DNA from: Misgurnus anguillicaudatus | Taxonomy: Eukaryota > Chordata > Actinopteri > Cypriniformes > Cobitidae | Assembly: GCF_027580225.2 (NCBI RefSeq) | Contig: NC_073352.2 | Coordinates: 34,397,501 to 34,461,500 of the forward strand | DNA: 64,000 nt | Direction: 5' to 3' | In this document: positions 9,890-20,696 of the stretch, piece after piece | Position numbering within the stretch: the first letter of the stretch is position 1 | Layout of the letters: each line of letters begins with the position of its first letter | Translations under genes and position numbers: made by a program | The notes under the pieces: generated by a model | Told to the model about the DNA's origin: nothing | Databases searched by the model: none | What the model saw: only the letters and a program-made list of their open reading frames with translations

Positions 9890-11272
9890 AAGTCTCTCCC
9901 TTATTTTGTTAAGCTTCCGGTCGTGCTTGCACCGTCCTCAAAAATAGCGTCTGCAACTCCTTGAATCCTGCACAGTTGAGCTATGCCGTGTTAAAAACTT
10001 TGCTTTAAACAATTTAATGGAGAATTCCTGAAAGTAGCCTTCAAATTTGCTGCTAAATGAACATGTCAGAGCGTCGTATCTGAGGTGTGAGAGCTCTAAG
10101 TTTCAGGCTCTGATTTGTAACCTAAAAATCCTGACCCGTCCCCTCTAAACACAGCAATTCACACGCCCCTCATCACATAGTCATCGGTGCGAGTTATGAA
10201 GCTATACTGCCCTACAAAGCGCAGTAACTACGCATTTGGTCAAAATTGAGTTAAGGGTTAAAATGGGCTTTGCGAGATCTGTTGATTGTTTGGCATTTTT
10301 GTCTTTTTGGAGGTGGCACGGTGCACCTTTGGCATGTGCAGCGTTCGATTCGCCTTGTGAGGGTGACTGCATTTCCCATGTTTCCCCTGGTGCACTGGGG
10401 GACACGGTGGTCGCGGTGGTCGGGCTGCCGGTGTGGCGTGGTGGACTGCGTGGGATCTTTGTTTTGCCTTGTGGAGCTGTGTATAGTGAAGCGAGGTGTT
10501 TTTGGTCTGAACTGGCACGTGGATTTCACCCGTTGTTCTACGGCGCTCGATTGGCCGGATGGTTTGTTGCTGTTTTCTGTGATGACATTTTTTGTTTTTA
10601 TGGGGTAAGTGCTATTATATTCTCTGTCATTTAAAGGTAAACATAACGGTAAGCATGCCGGGTTTACAGTGAGCCAAGCAACATGTATAGGTAAGGGTTA
10701 AAAATCAACTAGATGTTGGAATCTTTAAAAATCAACTAGATGTTGGAATCTTTAAAAAGTAAATTAATGCTCAGCCCCCCAAAAAGCTGACTGAAGTTCA
10801 GATGTTTTGAGTACAACACAATAAATCAACATTAGTTGGGAATGATAGCAAAGTGAATATTTATAGTATATACTGATTTATTATTCTTATATTATGGTGT
10901 AATAAAACCAACGTCGCTTTAAGAATATACCTAGATGATTTTGTGCGGGTATTTCATATGTAAGGATCATCAGTTAGCCTATGTCTTTAGTCTTACTATT
11001 TTATTTGACTATTTTACAATAAAAAGTTTACTTGTGTTTTTATAAATTGAAGAAATCATGTACCTCGCTTTGTCACCACAGAAGAAGTACATGTTATTCT
11101 GGGTAAAGAGTAGTGTGAGTTTAATACACTTTATAAAAAAAAAAAAAAAAAAAAAAACACCGTTTACATAGCCGACAACTGATAACTGAGAACAACAGAG
11201 ACAGAGAAATGAGTGCATCAAAGCATGTGATGAAGTTAGACTTTGTATGTTGTGTTCATTGAATGTATATAA

Positions 11273-11424
11273 TTTGATTGTCTTGTATGGAGTAATTTGT
11301 CAAATATTATTAAATATTATATTAAATACAAAAGCACTAAAAGTTTTAGTGTTTTGGCTAAGGAGTGTGAGCAGGTACATTATAAGTATTCCAACTAAAT
11401 AAAATGTGCATTGTCTGCACAGTA
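11273..11424. other. AT-rich flank
   Basis: Short AT-rich DNA between the foldback element and the first Tc1-like copy. No feature is seen. Confidence 0.5.
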
Positions 11425-11980
11425 TACACTCACCTAAAGGATTATTAGGAACACTATACTAATACTGTGTTTGACCCCCTTTCGCCTTCAGAACTGCTTT
11501 AATTCTACGTGGCATTGATTCAACAAGGTGCTGAAAGCATTCTTTAGAAATGTTGGCTCATATTGATAGGATAGCATCTTGCAGTTGATGAAGATTTGTG
11601 GGATGCACATCCAGGACACGAAGCTCCCGTTCCACCACATCACAAAGATGCTCTATTGGGTTGAGATCTGGTGACTGTGGGGGCCATTTTCCCTTTTCAC
11701 ACCATTCTTTGCAAACCCTAGTAATGGTTGTGCGTGAAACTGAGCAGATTGTGAAATACTCAGACCGGCCCGTCTGGCACCAACAACCATGCCACACTCA
11801 AAATTGCTTAAATCACCTTTCTTTCCCATTCTGACATTCAGTTTGGAGTTCAGGAGATTGTCTTGACCAGGACCACACCCCTATATGCATTGAAGCAACT
11901 GCCATGTGATTGGTTGATTAGATAATTGCATTCATGGTAAATTGAACAGGTGTTCCCAATAATCCTTTAGGTGAGTGCAT
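11425..11980 (-). mobile_element. Internally deleted Tc1/mariner element (copy 1)
   Basis: The ends read TACACTCACCTAAAGGATTA and, inverted, AATCCTTTAGGTGAGTG, the same terminal repeats as the copies at 17609 and 24899, and they sit at TA dinucleotides. The minus-strand remnant joins the N-terminal HTH part (SRTTITRVCKEWCEKGK) directly to the C-terminal KWPPQSPDLNPIEHL part. The middle of the transposase, with the first two catalytic Asp residues, is deleted. It is a non-autonomous derivative. Confidence 0.85.
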
Positions 11981-12464
11981 ATACTGTACTGCATACTGCT
12001 GCATACTCATACCATCTCTATGACAGATATTACAACAAAATATTATTTGGTTATAATAAAACAACCTGCTTGATTTCCTCAAATGTGCTTTGAAAAACAT
12101 TGACTTTAATATGCTGATGCGAAGGATCTTTGTTTGGGTCAACTGTGAGATTTTTATTTTTGCAGCATTGTTAAACCAAAATTGGCTTTTATATCTCTAT
12201 TTGTACAATATTTACATTATGCAGAATACAAAACATTTCTGGAAGAAACTGTCAATGTTTAATCTTTACTGTAAGTGCAAGATACCAGATGCAGATCTAT
12301 ACTGTACAGCAGTAAAAATATTTCAGCAGTGTATTATGTTGCTTAAATGTTCTCTTCCTCCAGGAATAACAACTTTACAATTTACATAACTTCACAACAG
12401 AAATTCCTTGAAATCTCCTGTGCACTATATACTGGGGCGGTACCCTTTCATCTTTCTTTCTTTC
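11981..12464. other. Intergenic, no feature seen
   Basis: AT-rich sequence with short chance frames only. A (CTTT)n-like tract lies at about 12450-12470. Confidence 0.4.
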
Positions 12465-12670
12465 TTTCTTAATTCTTTATGCCATTCCAGCATCTATGGC
12501 TATTCATGGCGAGAACTGGTTAATTCATACACAAGTTTTTTTTCAGACAAGTTGATCCATACACAGATTGGAGAAGGGACAATTTGGCATCTCCAATTCA
12601 TGTTTCTGGCCTATGGAAGGAAACCGGAGTAAACCCACGCTGACACAGGGAGAACATGCAAACTGCACAC
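12465..12670 (-). repeat. Dispersed fish repeat (GGTTTCCTCC family)
   Basis: Read on the minus strand it contains CGTGGGTTTACTCCGGTTTCC, then AATTGGAGATGCCAAATTG, and AGCCATAGATGCTGGAAT further on. The same modules occur on the + strand at 54262-54369 and 55027-55118, where they are split by an insertion. The motif set is typical of a widespread teleost repeat; the family name is not assigned. Confidence 0.7.
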
Positions 12671-12714
12671 CAGGAACCCTTTCATAAAGTGCAACTAAAG
12701 AGTTGATACTAGCA

Positions 12715-12845
12715 CCTTAGGGGTACATACAGTATTGGTACCAAATGTATACATATATACCTAAACGCTACATATAAGGATCTTTATAAAGGGAACTGCC
12801 CCAGTGACAGCTTGAGATCATTTTTTCTGACAGTGTATATTAAAT
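12715..12845. repeat. Short dispersed repeat with CCCCAGTGACAGCT
   Basis: GGTACCAAATGT, a run of short palindromic bits and then GCCCCAGTGACAGCTTGAG. Related copies occur at about 35335-35475, 41705-41815 (inverted) and 42205-42245. Probably a small non-autonomous DNA element. Confidence 0.5.
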
Positions 12846-13444
12846 ATTTCCCCTCTTTATCCAGCAGCAAAATTCAGACACTAATGCATGTGGATTATGC
12901 AAGTAAAGTCTATACATAGTCTATACTCTCTCTCTCTCATATTTTGACACACTGTATGTGCTTGTTGAAGGTTAAGACTTTTAGCACACTGATGGACTGA
13001 TGAAAAAGCGTGGTTTTGCCACACAAACTCATTCTAGTGTGAAATTGATTTTGTACCCTTCATCCTCTATCAAGCACACATCCACCCCTTGTTAACCTGA
13101 CACATTAATGGTATATAGTTCTCTCTCACTGACAGTATGGCAGGTGTAAAGGCCAATTTGTACTACACAAAGTAGAGTAACACAGAGTCCCTGCCTCTGT
13201 AGTTTAGTCAGTGCCAGCTATGTTTCAGATATGAACTTGAATTTAGGTCTGTTTTTTAGATTTGTAGCTTGGGTGTTTGTGCCATGAGGTGAGGTGAGAG
13301 AATTGTGCACGACTCCTAACATCCCACTTAGTTTTCCTACAGGCACTTTTCCTGAACCTCTTCAGCATCTTATCATTCGAACACAGAAGACACGAGTGCT
13401 CGGGTGAGCCAAACTTTAGCATTACTGTCTTCTGTTTTTTATTA
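12846..13444. other. Intergenic, no feature seen
   Basis: No gene or clear repeat is supported. A short CT run lies at about 12927-12939. Confidence 0.35.
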
Positions 13445-14630
13445 GGGCCCGAGCACACCGGGGTGTGAGGACCCTATTGTTCTTCAAGGAGTTATTATTA
13501 TTATTTTTTTTCTTTTTCTCCGACTTCAGCGGGACTTTAGAGGGCCTAAACATACTCGAAAACTCATGAAATTTTGCACAGATGTCAAGAGTGATGAAAA
13601 TTTACATGTGGTGTATGCTTTAGAATTAGGCGTGAGAAAATGGCTCTATAGCGCCACCTACAAATTTTCAACGAAGCAGCCCTCGGACTGTGTTTGACGT
13701 ACAATTACGAAATTCGGTACGCGTCTGTAGCATGACAAGACCTACAAAAAAGTCTCTTGGAGCGAAGCCGTAAACCAAACAGGAAGTCAGTTATTCTGAG
13801 TTATTTTTGTGATTTGGGCGCAGTTTTTGTCATTTCCAGGCGTCATACTTTAACTAACTCCTCCTACAGTTTTCGTCGGATCATCTTCATATTTGGTGAG
13901 TGTCATCTTAAGGCCTTTGTGATGCTAAATTGCGAAGGATTTGACTCTACGTAAAAATTTGTGTCGGTTCTGGCCCGACAAAGTTTGATGTTTTCCAATG
14001 AAACAGGAAGTTGCTGGAACTCATGCATACAATGTCCGATCTGTCCCAAATTTCACATGATTGCTAAGAGTCCTGACCTGAACACATCTACATAACAATT
14101 TTCATTTATAGCCATAGCCCCACCAGCTGGCAACCTGAAGGAACATGTTTTAGCGCCACTTTCAAATATTGAATGAAGCAGCCCTTGGACTGTGTTTAAC
14201 TTACATGTACGAATTTCGGTACGCTCATGTATTATTACAAGCCCTACAAAAAAGTCTCTTGGAGCAACGCCCTAAACCAAACAGGAAGTCAGCTATTTTG
14301 AATTATTTCTCAGATTTTGGCTCAGTTTTTCTCATTTCCAGCAGTCATACTTTAACTAACTCCTCCTACAGTTTTCGTCGGATCATCATCATATTTGGCG
14401 AGTGTCATCTTAAGGCCTTTGTGATGATAAATTGCGAAGGATTTGATTCTATATTAAAATTTGTGTCTATTTCGGCCAGCCAAAGTTTGATGTTTCGCTA
14501 TGAAACAGGTTGCTGGAACTCAGGCATACAGTGTCCGATCTGTCCCAAACTTCACATGATTGCTAAGAGTCATGACCTGAACACATCTACATGTCAATAG
14601 TCACTTATGGTTATAGCGCCACCAGCTGGC

Positions 14631-15534
14631 AACAGGAAGTGACATGTTTACAATGATTATCCAATGTCTGATCTGTCCCAAACTTCACATGATTAATAAG
14701 AGTCCTGGACTGAACACATCTACATGTCAATAGTCACTTATGGTTATAGCGCCACCAGCTGGCAACAGGAAGTGACATGTTTACAATGATTATCCAATGT
14801 CTGATCTGTCCCAAACTTCACATGATTAATAAGAGTCCTGGAGTGAACACATCTACATGTCATTAGTCACTTATGGTTATAGCGCCACCAGCTGGCAACA
14901 GGAAGTGACATGTTTACAATGATTATCCAATGTCTGATCTGTCCCAAACTTCACATGATTAATAAGAGTCCTGGAGTGAACACATCTACATGTCAATAGT
15001 CACTTATGGTTATAGCGCCACCAGCTGGCAACAGGAAGTGACATGTTTACAATGATTATCCAATGTCTGATCTGTCCCAAACTTCACATGATTAATAAGA
15101 GTCCTGGACTGAACACATCTACATGTCAATAGTCACTTATGGTTATAGCGCCACCAGCTGGCAACAGGAAGTGACATGTTTACAATGATTATCCAATGTC
15201 TGATCTGTCCCAAACTTCACATGATTAATAAGAGTCCTGGACTGAACACATCTACATGTCAATAGTCACTTATGGTTATAGCGCCACCAGCTGGCAACAG
15301 GAAGTGACATGTTTACAATGATTATCCAATGTCTGATCTGTCCCAAACTTCACATGATTAATAAGAGTCCTGGAGTGAACCATCTACATGTCATTAGTCA
15401 CTTATGGTTATAGCGCCACCAGCTGACAACAGGAAGTGACATGTTTACACTGATTATGCAATGTCCGATCTTTCCCTAACTTCACATGATTAATAAGAGT
15501 CCTGGACTGAACACATCTACATGTCAATAGTCAC
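14631..15534. repeat. Tandem array, 133-bp unit, about 7 copies
   Basis: The phrase AACAGGAAGTGACATGTTTA starts at 14631, 14764, 14897, 15030, 15163 and 15296, exactly 133 bases apart, then at 15428 (132). The units are nearly identical, with a few alternating variants (GGACTGAAC/GGAGTGAAC, GTCAATAG/GTCATTAG), which points to recent unequal exchange or slippage. The array resumes at 16936 after the hAT-like insertion. Confidence 0.93.
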
Positions 15535-16935
15535 CAGTGTTGGGCAAGTTACTAAAAAATTTGTAATTAGTTACAGTTACTAATTACTTCTTTTAAAAGT
15601 AACTGAATTACTCTACCGGTTACTGTATATCAAAAGTAATTAGTTACTTAGAAAAGTAACTTTTAAGTTACTTTTATGTCTGCTTTTTAAATGTAAATAT
15701 GAACAGTACTGAACAGTCAAACAGTAAAATGATATGGATGGGCTATTTTACACGTAAGACTCTAATATATCACATACTGTAGGAGCCTATTTTGCTTTAG
15801 ATTCAACCTTTGAATATTTTTGTTAGAAATTATCTTAATATTTAAACTTAGTTTATTTATGTATATCATTTAGACCATTTAGACAAATATTCTGCATGTT
15901 TACAAAAATATAAAATGTGTTAAAATTGTGTAGTCTCTTTAAAAATTTGGAGACAATTGTGTCAACATGTCAAATTTTCTAAAATAAATTATAATTTTTC
16001 TGATTTCATATTTATTTTAATAAGTTAGAAACGTCTCCGCTGTGTCCTGCTGACAGGCACGATGCATGTGCAGCAGATGAGGCAAATTATGGGTCCTCCG
16101 AAGGTTAGACCGTCTCATTTCAGTTCTCTTCGCGAACTTCTGAGCGCCTTGAATGGGCAAGTGCTCACCTTTTATTGCATGCTTAGTAGGGTGCAGCACT
16201 TGAATTGGAACACAGCTTGTGAAGCTTGCCACAGGGACTGCGCTCTTTGGTCATATATTGTTTGTTTTCTGTTGGATTTAAATGATACACAGGATTAAAG
16301 GAAGATATTTACTCAGAAAACGGAGTAGGCTACGTGGATTGTTTTGTCGGACGGACACAGAGCGAGTGGATTGTTTTGTCAGATGGACACAGAGCGAGTG
16401 GATTTTTTGTTCGGATACGGAGAGACTGAAACTAAAACTAAAAGCGAGCTCACACATACTATGGAGTTTTAACACGGGTGTACACCGCAGTGTGAATATT
16501 TTAGTGGAAACAACAATCGCGGATCGTTCTCTTCCATGAAGCCGATGTAAACATCTAAGAATATATGAACATTTCTTAGATTTATTACCTTTGTGGACTA
16601 CAAATGCAAGTTGATGTCATACTGCGATTGCTTGGTGAAGATAATTTACAAACATGAGACCGGATGGATTATGACTTGCGCACAATTTTTAAACAAAGGT
16701 ATGTTGTCCCGTTTAGATTTTTCATGTTCATTCTATATGCACTGTCAGCTATGATGAAGTGTAATGAATCATTGCGCCGCCAACTACAGTCCTGCGACAT
16801 CAGATATGTCTTGTCTATTTTTTACAAAATAGAGTAACGCGCGTAACGAACTCATTTAAATTTCAGTAATTGTAATTGCGTTACTTGATTTAAAAAAAAT
16901 AGTGGAGTTACAGTAACGCGTTACTCCCATCACTG
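15535..16935. mobile_element. Non-autonomous hAT-like element with 8-bp target duplication
   Basis: It starts CAGTGTTGGGCAAGTTACT and ends AGTAACGCGTTACTCCCATCACTG in inverted complement. It is flanked by the 8-bp direct repeat ATAGTCAC (15527-15534 and 16936-16943), the hallmark of hAT insertion. The terminal regions are full of AGTTACTTTT-type subrepeats. The 1.4 kb interior has a short direct repeat (GACACAGAGCGAGTGGATT, near 16353 and 16385) and no transposase. It interrupts the 133-bp array, so it is the younger insertion. Confidence 0.9.
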
Positions 16936-17104
16936 ATAGTCACTTATGATGCCAATAGTCAGTTACGGTCATAGCGCCACCAGCTGGTAACAGGAAGTAA
17001 CATGTTTACAATGATAATGCAATGTCAGATTTGTCCCAAACTTCACATGATTGATAAGAGTCCTGGACAGAACACATCTACGTGCCAATATTTACATGTA
17101 GTCA

Positions 17105-17155
17105 CTCATACACACACACACACACACACACTCGCTCACTCACTCTCTCTCTCTC
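17105..17155. repeat. (CA)n / (CT)n microsatellite
   Basis: A short ACACAC run followed by CTCACTCACTCTCTCTCTC, near the right end of the composite element. Confidence 0.8.
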
Positions 17156-17608
17156 ATGCTATCTTACACGATGCTACCTCGCTGTCATTTGTAATTAGCA
17201 ACAGGAAATGTGGCACATTATACTACACTTTTAAATGGTTCACCTATGTTTACATGCTTAAATGCCTATTTACTACTGTTCCCTTTAATTCTTCTCATGC
17301 CACGGCGTGGCGGTGTCAGGTGTGCGAGGGCCCTTCCATCACTGCTTGCAGTTTTAATGATATTTATAACCTAGAAACTTCCTACTGTAGACCAACATCT
17401 GTGCATCATGTACCCCTAAAAAAGCGAAATGTTCCCAAAAACGAACATTAATTAAAGATTAAGCAAAAAAAACATGCTCTTGTTACACACATTAAAACAT
17501 CAGATATATGCTTTTATTTATGTTCTTGTTGTTCTTTACAGCACTACAGTATGTAACAGATGGATATGAGGAAAATGTCATTTTTAGCCTCAAAATAATT
17601 AGTAAGTA

Positions 17609-18753
17609 TACACTCACCTAAAGGATTATTAGGAACACCATACTAATACTGTGTTTGACCCCCTTCGCCTTCAGAACTGCCTTAATTCTACGTGGCATTG
17701 ATTCGACAAGGTGCTGAAAGCATTCTTTAGAAATGTTGGCTCATATTGATACGATAGCATCTTGCAGTTGATGGAGATTTGTGGGATGCACATCCAGGAC
17801 ACGAAGCTCCCGTTCCACCACATCCCAAAGATGCTCTATTGGGTTGAGATCTGGTGACTGTGGGGGCCATTTGAGTACAGTGAACTCATTGTCATGTTCA
17901 AGAAACCAATTTAAAATGATTTGAGCTTTGTGACATGGTGCATTATCCTGCTGGAAGAAGCCATCATAGGATGGGTACATGTGGTCATAAAGGGATGGAC
18001 ATGGTCAGAAACAATGCTCAGGTAGGTCGTGGCATTTAAACGATGCCCAATTGGCACTAAGGGGCCTAAAGTGTGCCAAGAAAACATCCCCCACACCATT
18101 ACACCAGCAGCCTCCACAGTGGTAACAAGGCATGATGGATTCATGTTCTCATTCTGTTTACGCCAAATTCAGACTCTACCATCTGAATGTCTCAACAGAA
18201 ATCGAGATTCATCAGACCAGGCAACATTTTTTAAGTCTTCAACTGTCCAATTTTGGTGAGCTCATGCAAATTGTAGCCTCTTTTTCCTATTTGTAGTGTG
18301 GTACCCGGTGGGGTCTTCTGCTGTTGTAGCCCATCCGCCTCAAGGTTGTGCGTGTTGTGGCTTCACAAATGCTTTGCTGCATACCTCGGTTGTAATGAGT
18401 GGTTAACATCAACAAGGCATTTTCACCCACATGACTGCCGCATGCTGGATGTTTTTCCCTTTTCACACCATTCTTTGTAAGCCCTAGAAATGGTTGTGCG
18501 TGAAAATCCCAGTAACTGAGCAGATTGTGAAATACTCAGACCGGCCCGTCTGGCACCAAGAACCATGCCATGCTCAAAATCGCTTAAATCACCTTTCTTT
18601 CCCATTCTGACATTCATGTGGAGTTCAGGAGATTGTCCTGACCAGGACAACACCCCTAAATGCATCGAAGCAACTGCTATGTGATTGGTTGATTAGATAT
18701 TGCATTAATGAGAAATTGAACAGGTGTTCCTAATAATCCTTTAGGTGAGGGTA
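17609..18753 (-). mobile_element. Degenerate Tc1/mariner element (copy 2)
   Basis: Terminal repeats CACTCACCTAAAGGATTATT and (inverted) AATAATCCTTTAGGTGAG sit at TA sites. The minus strand encodes broken transposase pieces: MGKKGDLSDFEHGMVLGARR with SISQSAQLLGFSRTTISRAY (HTH part, 18423-18665), then a core with NPSCLVTT, and QQDNAPCHK to SPDLNPIEHLW (17741-17980). The spacing from the Asp of QDNAP to the Glu of PIEHLW is 36 residues by count. Small deletions and stops separate the pieces, so it is not functional. Confidence 0.88.
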
Positions 18754-19750
18754 TTTTGCATAAAGAAAATAAATCCTGTTTAAAGAGCAATACGATTTTT
18801 TTTAACTTTTCATAACATGTTTGCTTGTCCGACTTCACGTTATTCTCAATGCTTATAATTATAATTTAATAATATTTTGTGAATACAAGTCATTTAATTT
18901 CCTATAAGATAATACAAAAATATTTATATTAAACATGCCGTAAACATAATTAGATTTTCTAAATGCGCAGTGCACATTCTTATTTATTTTTTACATTTGA
19001 GGTGAAATATGACCTGAAGTAGTTAATATGCAACATACAGATGTGCGGTATGTGAAAATAAATGCTCTATAGGCTAACTTTTTCCTTTTTTATCTGTAAA
19101 TCACATTGCGAGCAATTATTTCTTAATGTGGAAAGAATAATTTCTCCTTTAATACTTCTTGAACATGGACTAGTTGGAAATCATTTGTACTGGCGTTCTA
19201 AAGCTTCTGCAGAACGAAAGAAACTGTCCCGGGGCAAGTAGCTGTCTTCACTGATAAACTAGTGTACAGAGAGAGAGATTGTGTTTATCATACCCTACAG
19301 AGTTTATCGTGTTGGCTGTGATTAGAACAAATATCCATAATCTTCCTCAGATGGAATTATAAAAAATGAAAGGAGAAATGTAAACGCGTTATACATTTAC
19401 AGACCTGGAAACTATTATCGAGAGAAAATAGATTTCTTTTAGCTTTATTTGTAAAACTCCTGTTAACTCTTGTGGTCTCCACACTGATGCCATCTAAGCA
19501 CCATTTTTGGTTCCCTAAATAACCTTTAAGTCAACTTTTTTATTGGATGTTATAGCATCCAGCATTGGGTCAATTTTAACCCAGCGGTGTGTTTTGTCCA
19601 ATATTTACCCAACATGGGTTAAAAATAACCCATCCATTTTTAAAGTGTGGAACCTTAAAGCCCAACACAGAACCTTTTAGGAACCTTTGTTTTTGTGATT
19701 GTAATAAATATTAAACTGTTTTGTGTTTATAATTGAATGGTGTTTATCAT
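18754..19750. other. Intergenic, with a short AACCCA-type palindromic repeat
   Basis: Mostly AT-rich with no gene. At about 19555-19630 there is a GGGTCAATTTTAACCCAG/ATGGGTTAAAAATAACCCAT motif group, similar to one at about 30860-30950. It is probably a small dispersed element. Confidence 0.45.
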
Positions 19751-19759
19751 ATTCAGTGC

Positions 19760-19835
19760 TTCTGTATCGCTCATTGGTAGAGCGTTGTATTAGCAGTGCA
19801 AAAGGTCATTGGTTGAACCCAGGGAACATATAGAT
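19760..19835 (+). repeat. tRNA-like dispersed repeat fragment
   Basis: Contains CTCATTGGTAGAGCG (A-box like) and GGTCATTGGTTGAACCC (B-box like), with a short spacer. The same module appears inverted near the right end of the window (about 63885-63950). It lacks a foldable acceptor stem as seen, so it is read as a repeat, not a tRNA gene. Confidence 0.55.
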
Positions 19836-20110
19836 ACAGTCTTGTTCAAAATAATAGCAGTACAATGTGACTAACCAGAATAATCAAGGTTTTTAGTATA
19901 TTTTTTATTGCTACGTGGCAAACAAGTTACCAGTAGGTTCAGTAGATTCTCAGAAAATGACCCAAACAAGACCCAGCATTCATGATATGCACGCTCTTAA
20001 AGGGATACTTCACCGATTTAGCATTCAGCTTTGTATCTGTAGAAACCCGGCAGTATTACTGAATGACCATGTTTCCCTCCATCATTTCCCCCTGAGAGGA
20101 GAGATATCTG

Positions 20111-20195
20111 CATTTTGGTTCTGCAAAAAAGTCCTCCGATGATGCAAAAATCGTCATATTACATCATCGGAGGACTTTTTTGCAGAACCAAAATG
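20111..20195. repeat. Perfect 34-bp inverted repeat (hairpin)
   Basis: Bases 20111-20144 are the exact reverse complement of 20162-20195, with a 17-base spacer. The arm contains CTGCAAAAAAGTCCTCCGAT. It lies inside a sequence beginning TTAAAGGGATACTTCACCG at 19997, which looks like one end of a TTAA-type non-autonomous element. Confidence 0.85.
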
Positions 20196-20397
20196 ATGCC
20201 AGTCAACGTGCCAACAATGCGCCTGAACACGCCAGTCAGACCAGAATGCCCATGGGCGAAAAATTGGGCCCAAATGCATGTGCTATTTAAATACCGTTAA
20301 ACGTGAAAATGATAATGCGCTGGGTTGAAACTAGCAAAAGACACTTGCGTCACGAACTGCGCTGCATTGCGCCGGGTGTATGATAGGGCCCTATATG

Positions 20398-20696
20398 TTT
20401 AAGTCTGTACCAGATGAAAATGCAGATTTTGAGGAACAACACATTTTTTTTTTGTCTTTTTTTTTCAGAATGGACCTGCAAAACGTAATTGTGACGTCTA
20501 TAGTAGAACTTCAGCCTTAACACTAGCATATAGCATTAACTAGCATATAGCGCTAACTCAGCAGTCACAACTTTGTTTTTAGCATTTTTTTTAGCATTAG
20601 GAAACAAACGCTCACGATAAGTCATTACCATGTACAGAGCTCATATTATTCATCTTTGCCTGTAAATAATGTTTTTTTATTCTATGGCACCTTTAA
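20398..20696 (+). repeat. Dispersed element fragment, partner of 31475-32470
   Basis: Contains CCAGATGAAAATGCAGATTTTGAGG, GACCTGCAAAACGTAA, the repeated TAGCATATAGC and CATTACCATGTACA, ending GGCACCTTTAAG at a TTAA. The same modules occur in reverse complement at 31475-32470 over about 1 kb, so this copy has a large internal deletion. Confidence 0.65.

Larger units (their letters stand above)
1..11272. mobile_element. Giant foldback (inverted-repeat) element, about 11.3 kb
   Basis: The first bases of the window reappear as their reverse complement ending at about 11272, and the match continues inward to about 5540 on the left and 6322 on the right. Base 1 pairs with 11272, while 5391 pairs with 6470, so the left arm carries about 590 extra bases. 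The arms contain open frames, a poly(A) signal and no recognised transposase, integrase, polymerase or reverse transcriptase. The right boundary is set by where the match stops; the left end may lie outside the window, so no target duplication can be tested. The arrangement resembles foldback elements or a head-to-head inverted duplication of a mobile or viral-derived element, but no known family is recognised. Dense one-directional transitions between the arms (see findings) set it apart from a simple recent duplication. Confidence 0.85.
6322..11272 (-). repeat. Right arm of the giant inverted repeat
   Basis: This is the reverse complement of the left arm and ends at about 11272, followed by AT-rich sequence without a partner. 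It carries more altered blocks than the left arm. T-to-C on the + strand is seen at about 6490-6605, 6820-6930, 7575-7640, 7800-7970 and 9045-9175. A-to-G on the + strand is seen at about 6345-6390, 7195-7250, 8185-8215, 9305-9390, 9650-9800 and 10250-10440. A run of 23 A at about 11133-11155 replaces a T-rich stretch with interspersed G in the left arm. Confidence 0.9.
13445..17333. mobile_element. Composite element bounded by GGGCCC-type ends, with tandem arrays
   Basis: It begins GGGCCCGAGCAC and ends GTGCGAGGGCCC, a short imperfect inverted repeat. Inside are a direct duplication of about 500 bases (copies near 13640 and 14150, both with CCTACAAAAAAGTCTCTTGG), the 133-bp array (14631-15534) and its continuation after a nested insertion (16936-17080). 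The phrase ATAGCGCCACCAGCTGGCAA recurs throughout. No transposase is seen, so it is non-autonomous. No matching target duplication was found at the outer ends, so the limits are tentative. Confidence 0.55.

Noticed and set aside
10236..10634. 132-codon frame on the + strand and its overlapping frames
   Set aside because: The frame lies in a hypermutated block of the right arm and has no open partner in the left arm. It is low-complexity by composition and has no recognisable domain.
1..11272. Inverted repeat as an assembly or foldback-read artefact
   Set aside because: A missed-adapter or foldback read would give arms differing by random errors and indels. Here long stretches are near identical while other stretches carry dozens of one-class transitions, with a 590-base arm-length difference and open frames kept. 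Still worth confirming with spanning long reads, because the repeat starts at the window edge.
1..11272. APOBEC-type or RIP-type C-to-T mutation as the cause
   Set aside because: The polarity suggested by the 194-codon protein is T-to-C/A-to-G, and RIP is not known in animals. Not fully excluded, because one block (6463-6876) could be read the other way.
14631..15534. CRISPR-like array
   Set aside because: The repeats are contiguous 133-bp units without unique spacers, in a vertebrate transposon context; this is a minisatellite.
16282..16539. 85-codon frame in the hAT-like element
   Set aside because: It is formed by a short direct repeat (GACACAGAGCGAGTGGATT); no transposase motif.
18029..18259. 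Short plus-strand frames over Tc1 copies (also 11598-11834, 25105-25329)
   Set aside because: They are antisense shadows of transposase sequence.
19760..19835. tRNA gene
   Set aside because: Box-like motifs are present but no complete cloverleaf or anticodon arm could be drawn, and the module is dispersed with fixed flanks as in fish repeats.
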